The position numbers and the translations under genes are program-made. Of a DNA stretch of 64,000 nucleotides, positions 9,293 to 18,619 are shown piece after piece (position 1 is the stretch's first letter; each line of letters opens with the position of its first letter). This stretch comes from Chryseobacterium populi (GTDB lineage Bacteria; Bacteroidota; Bacteroidia; Flavobacteriales; Weeksellaceae): positions 49,093-113,092 of the forward strand of contig NZ_AKJY01000021.1 of NCBI RefSeq assembly GCF_000282115.1. The letters run 5' to 3'. The notes under the pieces are model-generated. The model was given only the letters and a program-made list of their open reading frames with translations. It made no database searches and was not told the DNA's origin.

Positions 9293-9839
9293 TTCTCATT
9301 GTTTTTTGTTGTTGAAGGTAAAGTACTCTCAGCTTCTCTTTTGCCCGAAACAGCTGGGTCTTACTCACCGAAGTTGAAATATGCAGGGCTTCGGAAATTT
9401 CCTGATGAGAATAGCCTTCCAAAACATACAGGTTGAAAACCATTCTGTACGCATCCGGAAGCTGGTCTAACAGTTCCTGGGCATTAAAATCAAAAACGGC
9501 TTCTTCTTCCTGAACCTCAACGATAAAAGCCGGATTGATGTCATCAATATAAAAAACGGTTTTATGGCTTTTTATAAAGTTGAGACATTCATTAACGACA
9601 ATTCTTCTTGCCCAGCCTTCAAGATTTCCCTCGCCCCGGAAGCTTTCAATGTGTTTGAAGATTTTGCAGAAAGCTTTGATCACACAATCTTCTGCTTGGT
9701 ACAAATCGCTGATATAGCTTTTCCCTACACTCAGAAATTTCTTAACGTTCTGCTCATAAAAAATTTTCTGAGCAACCGGATCCTGTTTTTTAAGACGGCT
9801 CAGCAAATCTTCTTTTTTATTTCCGAACAAAAGTTTCAT
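9273..9839 (-). CDS. RNA polymerase ECF sigma factor
   Basis: A 188-residue sigma-70 family protein of the ECF group. Region 2 is at about residues 25-95 (YISDLYQAEDCVIKAFCKIFKHIESFRGEGNLEGWARRIVVNECLNF). Region 4 is at about 120-175 (LLDQLPDAYRMVFNLYVLEGYSHQEISEALHISTSVSKTQLFRAKEKLR). It directs RNA polymerase to a stress or envelope regulon and is presumably held by the membrane protein encoded next. It heads the unit sigma, anti-sigma-like protein, outer-membrane barrel. Confidence 0.9.
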   Translation of the reverse strand: MKLLFGNKKEDLLSRLKKQDPVAQKIFYEQNVKKFLSVGKSYISDLYQAEDCVIKAFCKIFKHIESFRGEGNLEGWARRIVVNECLNFIKSHKTVFYIDDINPAFIVEVQEEEAVFDFNAQELLDQLPDAYRMVFNLYVLEGYSHQEISEALHISTSVSKTQLFRAKEKLRVLYLQQQKTMRNEHIQR

Positions 9840-9930
9840 TCTTAATCTGTTTCTATTGTAAAGACAACAAAAGTTTAAAAAGGTTACACAAAAAAAAAGA
9901 TTTTTAAAAAAAAAGATAATTTATACTAAA

Positions 9931-9955
9931 AAAGACAGAGATATATTCTGCCTTT
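9931..9955 (-). terminator. Weak terminator after the Dyp peroxidase gene
   Basis: A stem of about 8-10 bp with one mismatch (9931-9940 with 9946-9955). On the minus strand a short T-run follows, just downstream of the peroxidase stop at 9963. Confidence 0.5.
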
Positions 9956-9962
9956 ATATTTT

Positions 9963-10898
9963 TTATCCTGAAAATTCATCAAGCATATTCCGGGTAGGAA
10001 CAAAGAAAAGAGTTCCCGTCATTGCCGTGCTGAAATCTAAAATACGGTCATAATTTCCGGGCGGATCGCCAATGAACATATTGGTCAGCATTTTTTTAAC
10101 TGTTGTAAATGTGCTTGCGTAAGCGATAAAATAAGTTCCGAATTCATTTGTTGAAGGGTTCCCGAAAGGCATATTATCCCTCACAATTTTTAATTCTTCT
10201 CCGTTTTCCCCTTCAATATTAGCTAAGGCGATATGCGAATTGGAAGGTTTCACCTCATCAGACATTTCAATATCATTTTCTTTTGATCTTCCGATCACTT
10301 TTTCCTGCTCATCGGTTGAAAGCCCTTTCCATGCATCCATGTTGTGAAGGTATTTCTGAACAAAAAGATAGCTTCCGCCTTTATATTGCTTATCTTCGTC
10401 CCCGATCTTTGCAAAATAATCTCTATCGCTTCCATGAGGGTTTTCAGTACCATCTACAAATCCTAAAATAGAACGGGCATCCCAGTATTTAAATCCATGA
10501 ACCTCTAAAATACTTTCGGCTACAGAACTTATCAGCTTTGAAATTTCAACGGCCATATCAAAAATCAGGCTTTGATTATCGGCTCTCAAATGAAAGTGCA
10601 AGTCTCCGGGGGTAGATACTGCTGTATGCTTTACTCCTTTGATCTCTTCAAATTCTGCCAGCTCTTTGGGTAATGGCTTTGGAAGCTCCAGCTTTTTCCA
10701 TGCATCATATCCGATTCCCATCACACAGCTTACCCTGCTGTCCGGAAACCGGTTAAAAGCAGAATTATTAAGATTTAAAATCAAAGCACAAAGTTGCTGA
10801 AATATGGTTTTCAATTGAGGATCATCTTTAAATGTCCACACCATAAAAATGGTATTGGTATTCGGATAATCTGTAACGTTTTGAGATTCTATGCTCAT
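9963..10898 (-). CDS. Dyp-type heme peroxidase
   Basis: A 311-residue protein. The Dyp signature GFVDGTENPHG, with its distal aspartate, is present, as are GGSYLFVQKY and SNSHIALANI, the latter in the region that carries the proximal heme-ligand histidine. Dyp peroxidases use hydrogen peroxide to oxidise bulky substrates, and some are packed into encapsulins. No encapsulin gene or Tat signal is seen here, so a cytoplasmic, free-standing enzyme is most likely. The neighbouring ABC genes on the same strand are probably not functionally linked. Confidence 0.9.
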   Translation of the reverse strand: MSIESQNVTDYPNTNTIFMVWTFKDDPQLKTIFQQLCALILNLNNSAFNRFPDSRVSCVMGIGYDAWKKLELPKPLPKELAEFEEIKGVKHTAVSTPGDLHFHLRADNQSLIFDMAVEISKLISSVAESILEVHGFKYWDARSILGFVDGTENPHGSDRDYFAKIGDEDKQYKGGSYLFVQKYLHNMDAWKGLSTDEQEKVIGRSKENDIEMSDEVKPSNSHIALANIEGENGEELKIVRDNMPFGNPSTNEFGTYFIAYASTFTTVKKMLTNMFIGDPPGNYDRILDFSTAMTGTLFFVPTRNMLDEFSG

Positions 10899-10918
10899 GA
10901 ATTCGTTTTTAACTTAAT

Positions 10919-11632
10919 TTACTCCGCCAAAGACACCTGATCCGCAAAATACTGCTCCAGGTCTTTTAACGTTTCCGGGTTGGTCTGGATATCTTTAACC
11001 ATCGTTCCTTTATTGACCACCACTATTCTGTTGCATACTTCTGTTGTATGGGAAAGGTCATGGCTTGAAATAAGAAATGTCACTCCATCCTGTTTTGATA
11101 ATTCTTTGATTAAATTTTTCAGTTTAATCTGGGTTGACGGATCAAGATTGGCAAAAGGTTCATCAAGGATAATAATATCCGGATTTCCGATCATTGCTCC
11201 TACGATTCCCACTTTCTTCTGGTTTCCTTTTGACAGATCACGAACATACTTCCCTGCATTAAGGATTTCACCGTTAAACAAATCATGGAAAGGTTTCAGG
11301 AACTCATCTACAGATGCTTTATTCTGCCCTCTCAGCTCACCGATAAAATAGAAATATTCTTCCGGCGTAAGGTAGCCGATCAGAAATGTATCGTCTACAA
11401 AAGCGGAAACTTTGCTTTTCCAGGCTTCAGATTCGTTGACTTTAATCCCATCAATGCTTACATATCCTGTAGTAGCCTGAATCAGATCAAGCATGAGACT
11501 GAAAAGAGTGGTTTTTCCTGCACCATTATTTCCTACCAAACCGAAAGTTTCTCCTTTCGGTATTTCAAGGTTCTCGATATTAAGAACTGTAGCTGTTCCA
11601 TATGTTTTGGATAAATTATGTATCGTAATCAT
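10919..11632 (-). CDS. ABC transporter ATP-binding protein
   Basis: A 237-residue ATPase with Walker A GNNGAGKT at residues 34-41, signature LSKGNQKKV, Walker B DIIILDEPFANLDPS and the switch histidine in LISSHDLSH. The ATG at 11632 (MITIHNLSKTYG) is preferred because it sits four bases past the end of the upstream permease gene. The ATG at 11659 would overlap that gene by 23 bases and add nine residues atypical of the family. It pairs with the DUF5687 membrane protein as an exporter-type ABC system. The transported substrate is unknown. Confidence 0.9.
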   Translation of the reverse strand: MITIHNLSKTYGTATVLNIENLEIPKGETFGLVGNNGAGKTTLFSLMLDLIQATTGYVSIDGIKVNESEAWKSKVSAFVDDTFLIGYLTPEEYFYFIGELRGQNKASVDEFLKPFHDLFNGEILNAGKYVRDLSKGNQKKVGIVGAMIGNPDIIILDEPFANLDPSTQIKLKNLIKELSKQDGVTFLISSHDLSHTTEVCNRIVVVNKGTMVKDIQTNPETLKDLEQYFADQVSLAE

Positions 11633-11636
11633 TGTA

Positions 11637-13106
11637 TTAATCTTTTGATTTGAATGCATCTAATGTGCTGTATTTTTCTCTTTTATAGTGCTTCACAATA
11701 GTGTCGAAAATCTTTTCTCTGAACAAAAAGCCTATTAAGCCCAGAATGGCAATACTCATCACTCCTGCCGTCATTCCGAACAGGTATTTTGTCAATCCGA
11801 AAACCACCATTGGTAAAAACATCTTCGGAATCAGCAGCAACAAAGCTTTAAAATTAAAACTGGTTTTCTGCCCGATTCTTTTTTCTTTGGAATTCAAATC
11901 GATCTGAGCTTTATTAAAAGCCCCTGACCAAAGCGTAAACTGAGAATTTACCCCAATATTATACAATCCTGCAGCAAAAAAAGTAATATACATTTCCCAA
12001 CCGAAATAGACATAAAATAAAGCAAGCAGCATAGAAACTGCAGTTACGATATTCATCAGCCACCATTTTGCTTTCAGGTATTCTTTATACGGAACATTGA
12101 GAGTCATCATTAAAGAATAGTAGGAACTATCGAATGCAGGAACCCGCTGCCCAAACATAAACTGAAAACCACCTGTCACGAATAATCCCATAAACATCAT
12201 CATCGTCGGTGTTTTGTAAATCGGTGACGTAAACATCAGCAATCCATAAAAAAGAAACATGAAGCTTCCCAGCAAAATTCCTTTTGTCACCTTATTTCTC
12301 CGCAGCATTTTAATATCATTGTTAATGAAACTTCCAATCGCTCCGTATTTATTTAAGAAGGCAATATTTTCGGTCTTTCCTACATCTTTTTTGGCTTCCA
12401 GACCCTGATCAAGATAGAATTCTTTACGGATATATCTGAAGCAGATCCACCATAGTCCCACAAACAGAATCACCGGTAATATCACCAGATATGGCTTATT
12501 GTAAAAAGCATAAAAAAACGACTCTGAGTAGGACAGTAACGGTATAACTTTATAATACGTCAAAGCTCCCAACGCCGCAAAAACACAACCAATAATTATA
12601 ACAACCGTTTCTTTGCTATTAAAAAGGATGTTGATAAAGTTATTGAGATAGAATAGCAGCGAGATTCCGATCAGCCATGATAAAATTCCGAAAAAGCCAT
12701 ATCCGTTAAACAGGCAGATAATGGAAAATGTAATCAAAAAGAAGGAATTCAGCCAGCTGAAAGCTGATAAAAAGGTTTTCGACAGCATGTAGTTGATCAG
12801 GGTTTTCTTAGGAATATTCAGCGTAAGGAAAGGCTTGATATTCTGTGTAGGCATTTCCTGCCAGATATATTTGCAGATCAGGTCTATAGCCCAGGCAGCA
12901 AGAAGAAATCTTGAAACGAGCTTTAACGGATCTTCTCCGGGCATTTCTTTCGTTACGTAGAAAAAAGCCAGGAAAGCACCACCTACCAAACATCCTGTAA
13001 AATAAAGAATTCCCATAAAACGGAAAATCTTCATAGCTAGATTAATTCCAACAGAAGAACCACGGAAAAAACTTTTGATTTCCAGTCTCAGGAATTTTAA
13101 AAACAT
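11637..13106 (-). CDS. DUF5687 family ABC transporter permease
   Basis: A 489-residue integral membrane protein with about ten to twelve hydrophobic helices. Its N-terminus (MFLKFLRLEIKSFFRGSS) is typical of the DUF5687 family, which in Bacteroidota sits next to a stand-alone ABC ATPase. The ATPase gene begins four bases after its stop, so the two are cotranscribed and form one transporter. Residues 245-265 (FLNKYGAIGSFINNDIKMLRRNKV) form a cytoplasmic loop. No periplasmic adaptor is encoded nearby. The substrate cannot be inferred. Confidence 0.82.
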   Translation of the reverse strand: MFLKFLRLEIKSFFRGSSVGINLAMKIFRFMGILYFTGCLVGGAFLAFFYVTKEMPGEDPLKLVSRFLLAAWAIDLICKYIWQEMPTQNIKPFLTLNIPKKTLINYMLSKTFLSAFSWLNSFFLITFSIICLFNGYGFFGILSWLIGISLLFYLNNFINILFNSKETVVIIIGCVFAALGALTYYKVIPLLSYSESFFYAFYNKPYLVILPVILFVGLWWICFRYIRKEFYLDQGLEAKKDVGKTENIAFLNKYGAIGSFINNDIKMLRRNKVTKGILLGSFMFLFYGLLMFTSPIYKTPTMMMFMGLFVTGGFQFMFGQRVPAFDSSYYSLMMTLNVPYKEYLKAKWWLMNIVTAVSMLLALFYVYFGWEMYITFFAAGLYNIGVNSQFTLWSGAFNKAQIDLNSKEKRIGQKTSFNFKALLLLIPKMFLPMVVFGLTKYLFGMTAGVMSIAILGLIGFLFREKIFDTIVKHYKREKYSTLDAFKSKD

Positions 13107-13156
13107 AGTTTATTTTTTTACATTAGTAAATATAATGCAAAATATGTTACAAAATT

Positions 13157-14806
13157 TTATCCTATAAGCTCTTTTGCTTGTGCCAAAGCCGCTTCGGTGA
13201 TTTTACTTCCGGAAAGCAACTGGGCAATTTCGTTGAGTTTTTCCTCGGTGTTTAATGTGATGATTGTGGATTGTGTTTTTCCTGAAACGTCTTCTTTTAC
13301 CACTTTATAATTGTTATTTCCTTTTGCCGCGACCTGGGCAAGATGAGAGATCACAATAAGCTGCATATCTTCCGACATTTCACGCATCAGATTTCCGATT
13401 TCTTCGGCCACCTTTCCGGAGACCCCGGTATCGATTTCGTCTAAAATAAGGGTAGGAAGCTCATCGCTTTCGGCAATGATTTTTTTTACAGCCAGCATTA
13501 CCCTTGACCTCTCTCCTCCGGAAATAGCAGTCTGGATCGGCTTTAAAGGAAAGCCCGAATTGGCCTGGAATAAAAGCTGTATATTTTCTTTTCCGAATGG
13601 ATTAAATTCCGGGGTTGTCTGTAGCTCTATATCTACTTTAGCTTTTTCAAGCCCCAGTTTTTTCAGCAGTCCTTCAGCTTTTTTTACAAAAACAGGAATA
13701 CTTTCTCCCCTGTTCTCAGAAAGCTTTACGGAGAGTGACTGAAGTGTTTTTTCTTTTTGGGAAATGCTTTCTCCGATTTCAGCAATATTAGATTCAAGCT
13801 CTGATGCATCTTTCTGCTCACCGGCCAGCTGATCCCTGATTTCCTTTAATTCAGCAATATCCGAAACATTATGCTTTAGAAAAAGAGCATTGATCCGGTT
13901 GTTCAGCTCTGACAATAATTCTAAGTTTTCAGGATTAATTTCAATTTTTTCCGCTTCATTTTCCAGTTCGGAGATAATATCTTTCACTTCAACGAAGGAT
14001 TCTTCCAACCTTTGATCAAGCTCAGAAAAGCTACCAGAAACCTCTGAAATTTTCGAAAGCTTATTTTTAGCTTCATTAAAGAAAGACAGAATTCCGATTT
14101 CTTCCTGATGAAACCGGGATAAAACCTGGCTCAGGTTTTCAGAAATCATTCCTGCATTTTCCTGAATAGAAAGCTGGTTCTGCAATTCTTCATAATCTAC
14201 ATCATCCAGGTGCAGTTCTTCCAGCTCACCCAATAAAAATAATTTATAGTCGCTTTCTTTATTATTTTCGGAAAGCTGGGTCTGAAGTTTTTTAAGCTGG
14301 GTTTTCAGGTTCTGGAATTCTGAAAATTCATATTGGTATTCTTCTATGATCTGTTTATTTTCAGAGAGCCCGTCAATAATTTTAAACTGATATTCTGAGG
14401 TAAAAAGGTTTGAAGTTTCAAACTGGGAATGAATGTCGATGAGTTGGGAAGACAGTTCTTTTAAAACATCCAGTGTTACAGGAACATCATTTATAAAAGC
14501 CCTTGATTTTCCTGATGGCAGGATTTCTCTCCGGATAATTGTCTGATGCTCATAATCCAGGTCATTTTCAATAAAGAATTTTTTGAACCTGTTATTTAAA
14601 GCAAATTCTGTTTCTACAATACTTTTTTCTTCGGCATTTGAGATCGATTTTGCATCAGCCCTTTCGCCTAAAATAAGCCTGAGGGCTCCTAAAATAATAG
14701 ATTTTCCCGCTCCGGTCTCACCGGTAATTACCTGCAGACCATTATGAAGCGATACATCAAGCGTATCGATTAAGGCAAAATTTTTAATATAGATTCTCGA
14801 GAGCAT
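13157..14806 (-). CDS. recN: DNA repair protein RecN
   Basis: A 549-residue SMC-like ATPase. Walker A GETGAGKS is at residues 29-36, followed by LGERADAKSI. Long coiled-coil arms span about residues 150-360. The C-terminal half has the signature ISGGERSRVMLAVKKI, Walker B LPTLILDEIDTGVSG and the H-loop in LIVISHLAQVA. RecN acts in recombinational repair of double-strand breaks. It ends the leftward block bamD-rpoZ-coaBC-porD-recN. Confidence 0.95.
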   Translation of the reverse strand: MLSRIYIKNFALIDTLDVSLHNGLQVITGETGAGKSIILGALRLILGERADAKSISNAEEKSIVETEFALNNRFKKFFIENDLDYEHQTIIRREILPSGKSRAFINDVPVTLDVLKELSSQLIDIHSQFETSNLFTSEYQFKIIDGLSENKQIIEEYQYEFSEFQNLKTQLKKLQTQLSENNKESDYKLFLLGELEELHLDDVDYEELQNQLSIQENAGMISENLSQVLSRFHQEEIGILSFFNEAKNKLSKISEVSGSFSELDQRLEESFVEVKDIISELENEAEKIEINPENLELLSELNNRINALFLKHNVSDIAELKEIRDQLAGEQKDASELESNIAEIGESISQKEKTLQSLSVKLSENRGESIPVFVKKAEGLLKKLGLEKAKVDIELQTTPEFNPFGKENIQLLFQANSGFPLKPIQTAISGGERSRVMLAVKKIIAESDELPTLILDEIDTGVSGKVAEEIGNLMREMSEDMQLIVISHLAQVAAKGNNNYKVVKEDVSGKTQSTIITLNTEEKLNEIAQLLSGSKITEAALAQAKELIG

Positions 14807-14887
14807 GGATCAATAGCTGATTACTTTAGTACTGCAAATATAGAACTTTAGAAGTCAGAATTCAATAGCAGGGAAATTAAGCTTTTA

Positions 14888-15790
14888 CTATTTCCATTTG
14901 CTCCACTTGGACTCACTGTTTTTCGGGGATAAAACCATCAGAAGCTGTCTGAGGTCATTCATAACAAGCCCGCCATTGTTATTTGAATCGAAAATGCTGA
15001 AAATTTCGCTGCTTTTATTATCTATAAAAAGGTTGAAGAAATAATTCTGCTGGAATGAGTTTTCATACATTTTCAACTGCATCAGAGCATCAAAAATGAT
15101 TTTCTTCCCGGCTGACTGATCCTGATTAAACAAATTATCTAATCCGGCTCTGTGGTAAGTATAAAATGTAGAACGCAGCTGTGCCATATTAGGATTTAAA
15201 ATTTCCCCTATTAAGATCATCCTGCTTTTCGGCTCATTAAGCGGAGCCCAACCTTCATATCCTCTGTTTTGTGAATTCTGGGCAATCTGCTGTGCTTTTG
15301 AAAACCACTGCGTTCCTCCCATAGATTGAAAGCTGTCAGCATCATAACCCAATATCAGATAAACATAGAAGCTGATAACATCAATCAGGTTTTTTCCTGA
15401 AAACTGTCTTTCATTAAAAATCAGATTTTCATTTTCAACATATTCAAAGGCGAATCTCTGATCCTGCAGGTTGATCAAAGGAGATTCGTAGGTTGTATTA
15501 TAAACCGGGCGAACGGCCTGAACAACAATAGTACCTTTGTATTTGTTTCCATCTTTTTCAGAGATGACAATTGCAAAATTCGATTTGACCTTTTCAAAAT
15601 TCTGAAGTTTTTTTCCAGTCCAGCTTGTAGTATTGATGAAATCTTTAAGACTTTTTTCCAAAGCTTTGTAGGCCTGCTGATTGCTTCCGCCCAGCTGTTG
15701 TGAGTTGACCTGAACAGTGGCCAACAATTCCTGTGAAAAGCTAAGGGTATATATAAAAAGCAGTAAGAATAAGCTTATTGTTTTTTTCAT
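14888..15790 (-). CDS. porD: Type IX secretion system protein PorD (DUF4835)
   Basis: A 300-residue secreted protein with signal peptide MKKTISLFLLLFIYTLSFSQ. The body matches what I know of the DUF4835 family: ELLATVQVNSQQLGGSNQ near the N-terminus, FINTTSWTG, then SFYVYLILGYDADSF and GGTQWFSKAQQIAQNS. DUF4835 members are called PorD and are reported to be needed for type IX secretion in this phylum. Its place between coaBC and recN is the arrangement I remember for flavobacteria. The window also encodes a T9SS cargo (458-2530). The biochemical role of PorD is unknown. Confidence 0.85.
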   Translation of the reverse strand: MKKTISLFLLLFIYTLSFSQELLATVQVNSQQLGGSNQQAYKALEKSLKDFINTTSWTGKKLQNFEKVKSNFAIVISEKDGNKYKGTIVVQAVRPVYNTTYESPLINLQDQRFAFEYVENENLIFNERQFSGKNLIDVISFYVYLILGYDADSFQSMGGTQWFSKAQQIAQNSQNRGYEGWAPLNEPKSRMILIGEILNPNMAQLRSTFYTYHRAGLDNLFNQDQSAGKKIIFDALMQLKMYENSFQQNYFFNLFIDNKSSEIFSIFDSNNNGGLVMNDLRQLLMVLSPKNSESKWSKWK

Positions 15791-15826
15791 TATCTATTAA
15801 AAATTGAGAACGGAAATTTATTAAAT

Positions 15827-17032
15827 TTATTTTAAAAGTTGGTGTTCAACAAAGTCGAGAATATCTTTTGCCACTTCATCTTTAGATTTCAGGTCAAATT
15901 CTTTTTTCCCGGTCCTGGTGAATATCCTTATTTTATTGGTGTCATTTTTAAATCCTGCCCCTTCATCGCGGAGAGAATTCAGAACGATCATATCCAGATT
16001 TTTCTTTTCGAGCTTGGCTTTTGCATTTTCCTCTTCATTTTGTGTTTCCAGGGCGAATCCTACTAAAAACTGGTGTGTTTTTTTCTCACCCATTGTTTTG
16101 AGAATATCAGGATTTTTAACCAGTTCCAGTGTCAGCTGATCTTCATTTTTTTTGATTTTCTCCTTCGCAATTTCTTTGGGAGCATAATCTGCAACGGCCG
16201 CACTCGCGATACCTATATCTATTTTATCATAAAACTGAAATACTTTCTCCAACATTTCTTTTGCAGAAGTAATCCTATGTAAATCAATATTTCCACGATG
16301 GATGGTTTGGGAGCTTGGACCGGAAATCAAGATCACTTTTGCCCCTCTTTTTGCCGCTTCTTCTGCTAATGAAAATCCCATTTTTCCGGAAGAATGATTT
16401 CCGATAAACCTCACCGGATCAAGGGCTTCATAAGTTGGACCGGCTGTAATTAAAACAGTTTTTCCATCCAATGTTTTCTCCTGATCCTGGGTTTTAAAAA
16501 ATGTTTCGACCGATTTTAAAATGGTTTCGGGTTCTGCCATTCTTCCCTGCCCGATCAGTCCGCTTGCCAGCTCTCCGTTTTCAGCAGGAATAATAAGGTG
16601 TCCGAAATCTTCAGCAAGTTCTAAATTCTGTTTTGTGGACGGATGCTGATACATATCCAGATCCATCGCAGGAGCAATAAAAACAGGGCATTTTGCGGAC
16701 ATATAAGTTGCCAGCACAAGATTATCACACATGCCATGTGTCATTTTAGCCAATGTATTGGCCGTGCATGGAGCAACAATCATGACATCTGCCCATAATG
16801 CTAATTCTACATGGCTGTTCCATGTTCCGTTATCGCCATAAAAGCCGGTATATACAGGCTTTTTTGATAAGGTGGAAATACTTAGCCTGGTTACAAAATC
16901 TTCTGCATCGGGAGTCATTATTACCTGTACTTCCGCACCTTTCTTCACAAAATCCCTGATCAGAAAATGAATTTTATAGGCCGCAATTCCTCCAGAAATC
17001 GCAATAAGAATTTTTTTCCCGGAAAGGCTCAT
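15827..17032 (-). CDS. coaBC: Bifunctional phosphopantothenoylcysteine decarboxylase / phosphopantothenate-cysteine ligase
   Basis: A 401-residue two-domain enzyme of coenzyme A synthesis. The N-terminal CoaC flavoprotein domain (about 1-180) has ILIAISGGIAAYK, the catalytic histidine region SHVELALWADVM, and PAMDLDMYQHPS. The CoaB domain (about 190-401) has ITAGPTYEALDPVRFIGNHSSGKMG and VKNPDIL. In the CoaC flap the sequence reads GELASGLIGQGRMAEP, with serine where E. coli has the proton-donating cysteine (ACG). The gene follows rpoZ after a strong hairpin, so it probably has its own promoter. Confidence 0.94.
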   Translation of the reverse strand: MSLSGKKILIAISGGIAAYKIHFLIRDFVKKGAEVQVIMTPDAEDFVTRLSISTLSKKPVYTGFYGDNGTWNSHVELALWADVMIVAPCTANTLAKMTHGMCDNLVLATYMSAKCPVFIAPAMDLDMYQHPSTKQNLELAEDFGHLIIPAENGELASGLIGQGRMAEPETILKSVETFFKTQDQEKTLDGKTVLITAGPTYEALDPVRFIGNHSSGKMGFSLAEEAAKRGAKVILISGPSSQTIHRGNIDLHRITSAKEMLEKVFQFYDKIDIGIASAAVADYAPKEIAKEKIKKNEDQLTLELVKNPDILKTMGEKKTHQFLVGFALETQNEEENAKAKLEKKNLDMIVLNSLRDEGAGFKNDTNKIRIFTRTGKKEFDLKSKDEVAKDILDFVEHQLLK

Positions 17033-17095
17033 CTAGTTTTAATTTTTTAAAATACTAAATTACTTATTTTTTCTCACAAAAGAGGAGATGAAATA

Positions 17096-17135
17096 GCAAA
17101 GGTCATAAAAGAACTGATTCCTTTATGACCTTTGC
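17096..17135 (-). terminator. Terminator after rpoZ
   Basis: An 18-bp stem with one mismatch (17096-17113 with 17118-17135) and a 4-base loop CTGA. It lies between the rpoZ stop (17160) and the coaBC start (17032). Confidence 0.75.
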
Positions 17136-17159
17136 ATATATAAAAAACACAAATGGTTT

Positions 17160-17483
17160 TTATTTTCTTTCTTCAGTTTTTCTGAAGTAAATATCTTCAT
17201 TCAACCATTCTTCGATTGCAATAGAAGTTGGTTTTGGAAGTTTTTCGTAATGTTTAGAGATTTCTATCTGCTCTCTGTTTTCGAAAACTTCTTCTAAGGT
17301 AGAATTGTGAACAGCAAATTCGTCTAATTTATTGTGCAATTCTGTACGAATTTCTGCGTTGATCTGCTCTGCTCTCTTTCCCATGATAACAATAGCTTCA
17401 TAGATTGAGGCTACTTTATCTTCAATCTTATCTTTATCGTAAGTAATGGTATTTACTTCTGCTTTTGTATCTTTTACACTCAT
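17160..17483 (-). CDS. rpoZ: DNA-directed RNA polymerase omega subunit (Bacteroidota type)
   Basis: A 107-residue protein. The segment from about residue 22 (DKVASIYEAIVIMGKRAEQINAEI) is the omega core that clamps the beta-prime C-terminus. The remainder (ENREQIEISKHYEKLPKPTSIAIEEWLNEDIYFRK) is the extension found in the Bacteroidota form. Its position between bamD and coaBC is as expected for this group. Confidence 0.88.
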   Translation of the reverse strand: MSVKDTKAEVNTITYDKDKIEDKVASIYEAIVIMGKRAEQINAEIRTELHNKLDEFAVHNSTLEEVFENREQIEISKHYEKLPKPTSIAIEEWLNEDIYFRKTEERK

Positions 17484-17524
17484 TTTGAGAAAATTATTTA
17501 TTTATAAGATGGCAAATTTACGAA

Positions 17525-18520
17525 TTATCTTTGAATTTTGAAAGTCGCTGCCGGAGGAGGTGTCTGTAACGCAGCACTATCCCTCTGGATCTGCATTGCT
17601 TTCTTTTCTACATTTACCTGATCCTGGATCTGCTGCTCCGTTTTATTTTTTTCTGCAAGCTTATCAGCCTCTTTCTTTTGCCTTGCCGTGAAAACAGCTA
17701 TTCTTGCTTCTGTCTGCTTTTTAATAACTGCAAAATCCTTCTTTTCTTTCTCCAGCTTCTCTCTTATGTCTACTGCAGTTTTAGAATATTCGGTATTAGG
17801 AAGTTCTTTTTCTACCTGTCTGGTAAATGCAAGAGCACTTTCTATACGTTCTTCTTTAAGGTCATAAACCGAATTCTGCGCCAACAACTGACGGGATTTC
17901 ATGATATAATCATAGATTTTCGGACGGAGCTTGGTACTTGGAAAATCATCCAACACATTTTCTAAAGCCACATTAGCCGATTTATAATCTCCCATTTTGA
18001 AATATTGCCTTGCATTTTCGTAAGCTTTAAATTCTAACTTATAAGACAATTCATCAATAAGCTGGCTGATATTTTTCGATCTTTCGGAATTAGGATAGTT
18101 ATTCAGGAAATCCTGTAACTCGTTAACGGCAAGTTCTGTACTCGACTGATCCAGGTTATAATCCATAGATCCTTCATAATAACATAAAGCTGACATATAA
18201 GCTGCTTCTTCCGCTCTCGGATCTTTTGGAAAGCTGACTGCAAAGTTTTTAAACTGATGTCCTGCCAACTTATAATTTTTATCATAATAGTTAGCATAGG
18301 CAGTATTGAACCCCACATTCGGAAAATCATCTGTACCCGCCACCAGGTTAGCAAGCCTGTCATAAAGAGCTAACGCATTTTTCCATTTTTTCTTAGCAAA
18401 ATTTTCGTTGGCTGCTTTTAGGATAAAGTTTTTATCAGCACTCTTCATGGCTTTTTCCTGCTGGCTCACACATGATGAAAGTACAGCTAGCGCAAAAAGA
18501 CCTAAAATATATTTTTTCAT
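17525..18520 (-). CDS. bamD: Outer-membrane assembly lipoprotein BamD
   Basis: A 331-residue lipoprotein. The lipobox LSSC follows a hydrophobic signal beginning MKKYILGLFALAV. Tetratricopeptide-type repeats (about residues 35-240) include WKNALALYDRLANLV, YKLAGHQFKNFAVSFPKDPRAEEAAYMSALCYYEGS and LQDFLNNYPNSERS. BamD works with BamA to insert beta-barrel proteins into the outer membrane. The C-terminus is a charged coiled region. An ATG at 18553 would put 11 residues in front of the signal peptide and is rejected. Confidence 0.9.
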   Translation of the reverse strand: MKKYILGLFALAVLSSCVSQQEKAMKSADKNFILKAANENFAKKKWKNALALYDRLANLVAGTDDFPNVGFNTAYANYYDKNYKLAGHQFKNFAVSFPKDPRAEEAAYMSALCYYEGSMDYNLDQSSTELAVNELQDFLNNYPNSERSKNISQLIDELSYKLEFKAYENARQYFKMGDYKSANVALENVLDDFPSTKLRPKIYDYIMKSRQLLAQNSVYDLKEERIESALAFTRQVEKELPNTEYSKTAVDIREKLEKEKKDFAVIKKQTEARIAVFTARQKKEADKLAEKNKTEQQIQDQVNVEKKAMQIQRDSAALQTPPPAATFKIQR

Positions 18521-18619
18521 ATAAAAATTCAACAGTTCCCGGGAAATACCCATCTATTAATTTGCAAAAATATAACTTTTTTGCCAATACATTTTTTTTT
18601 ATGATTATTTAACGTAATT

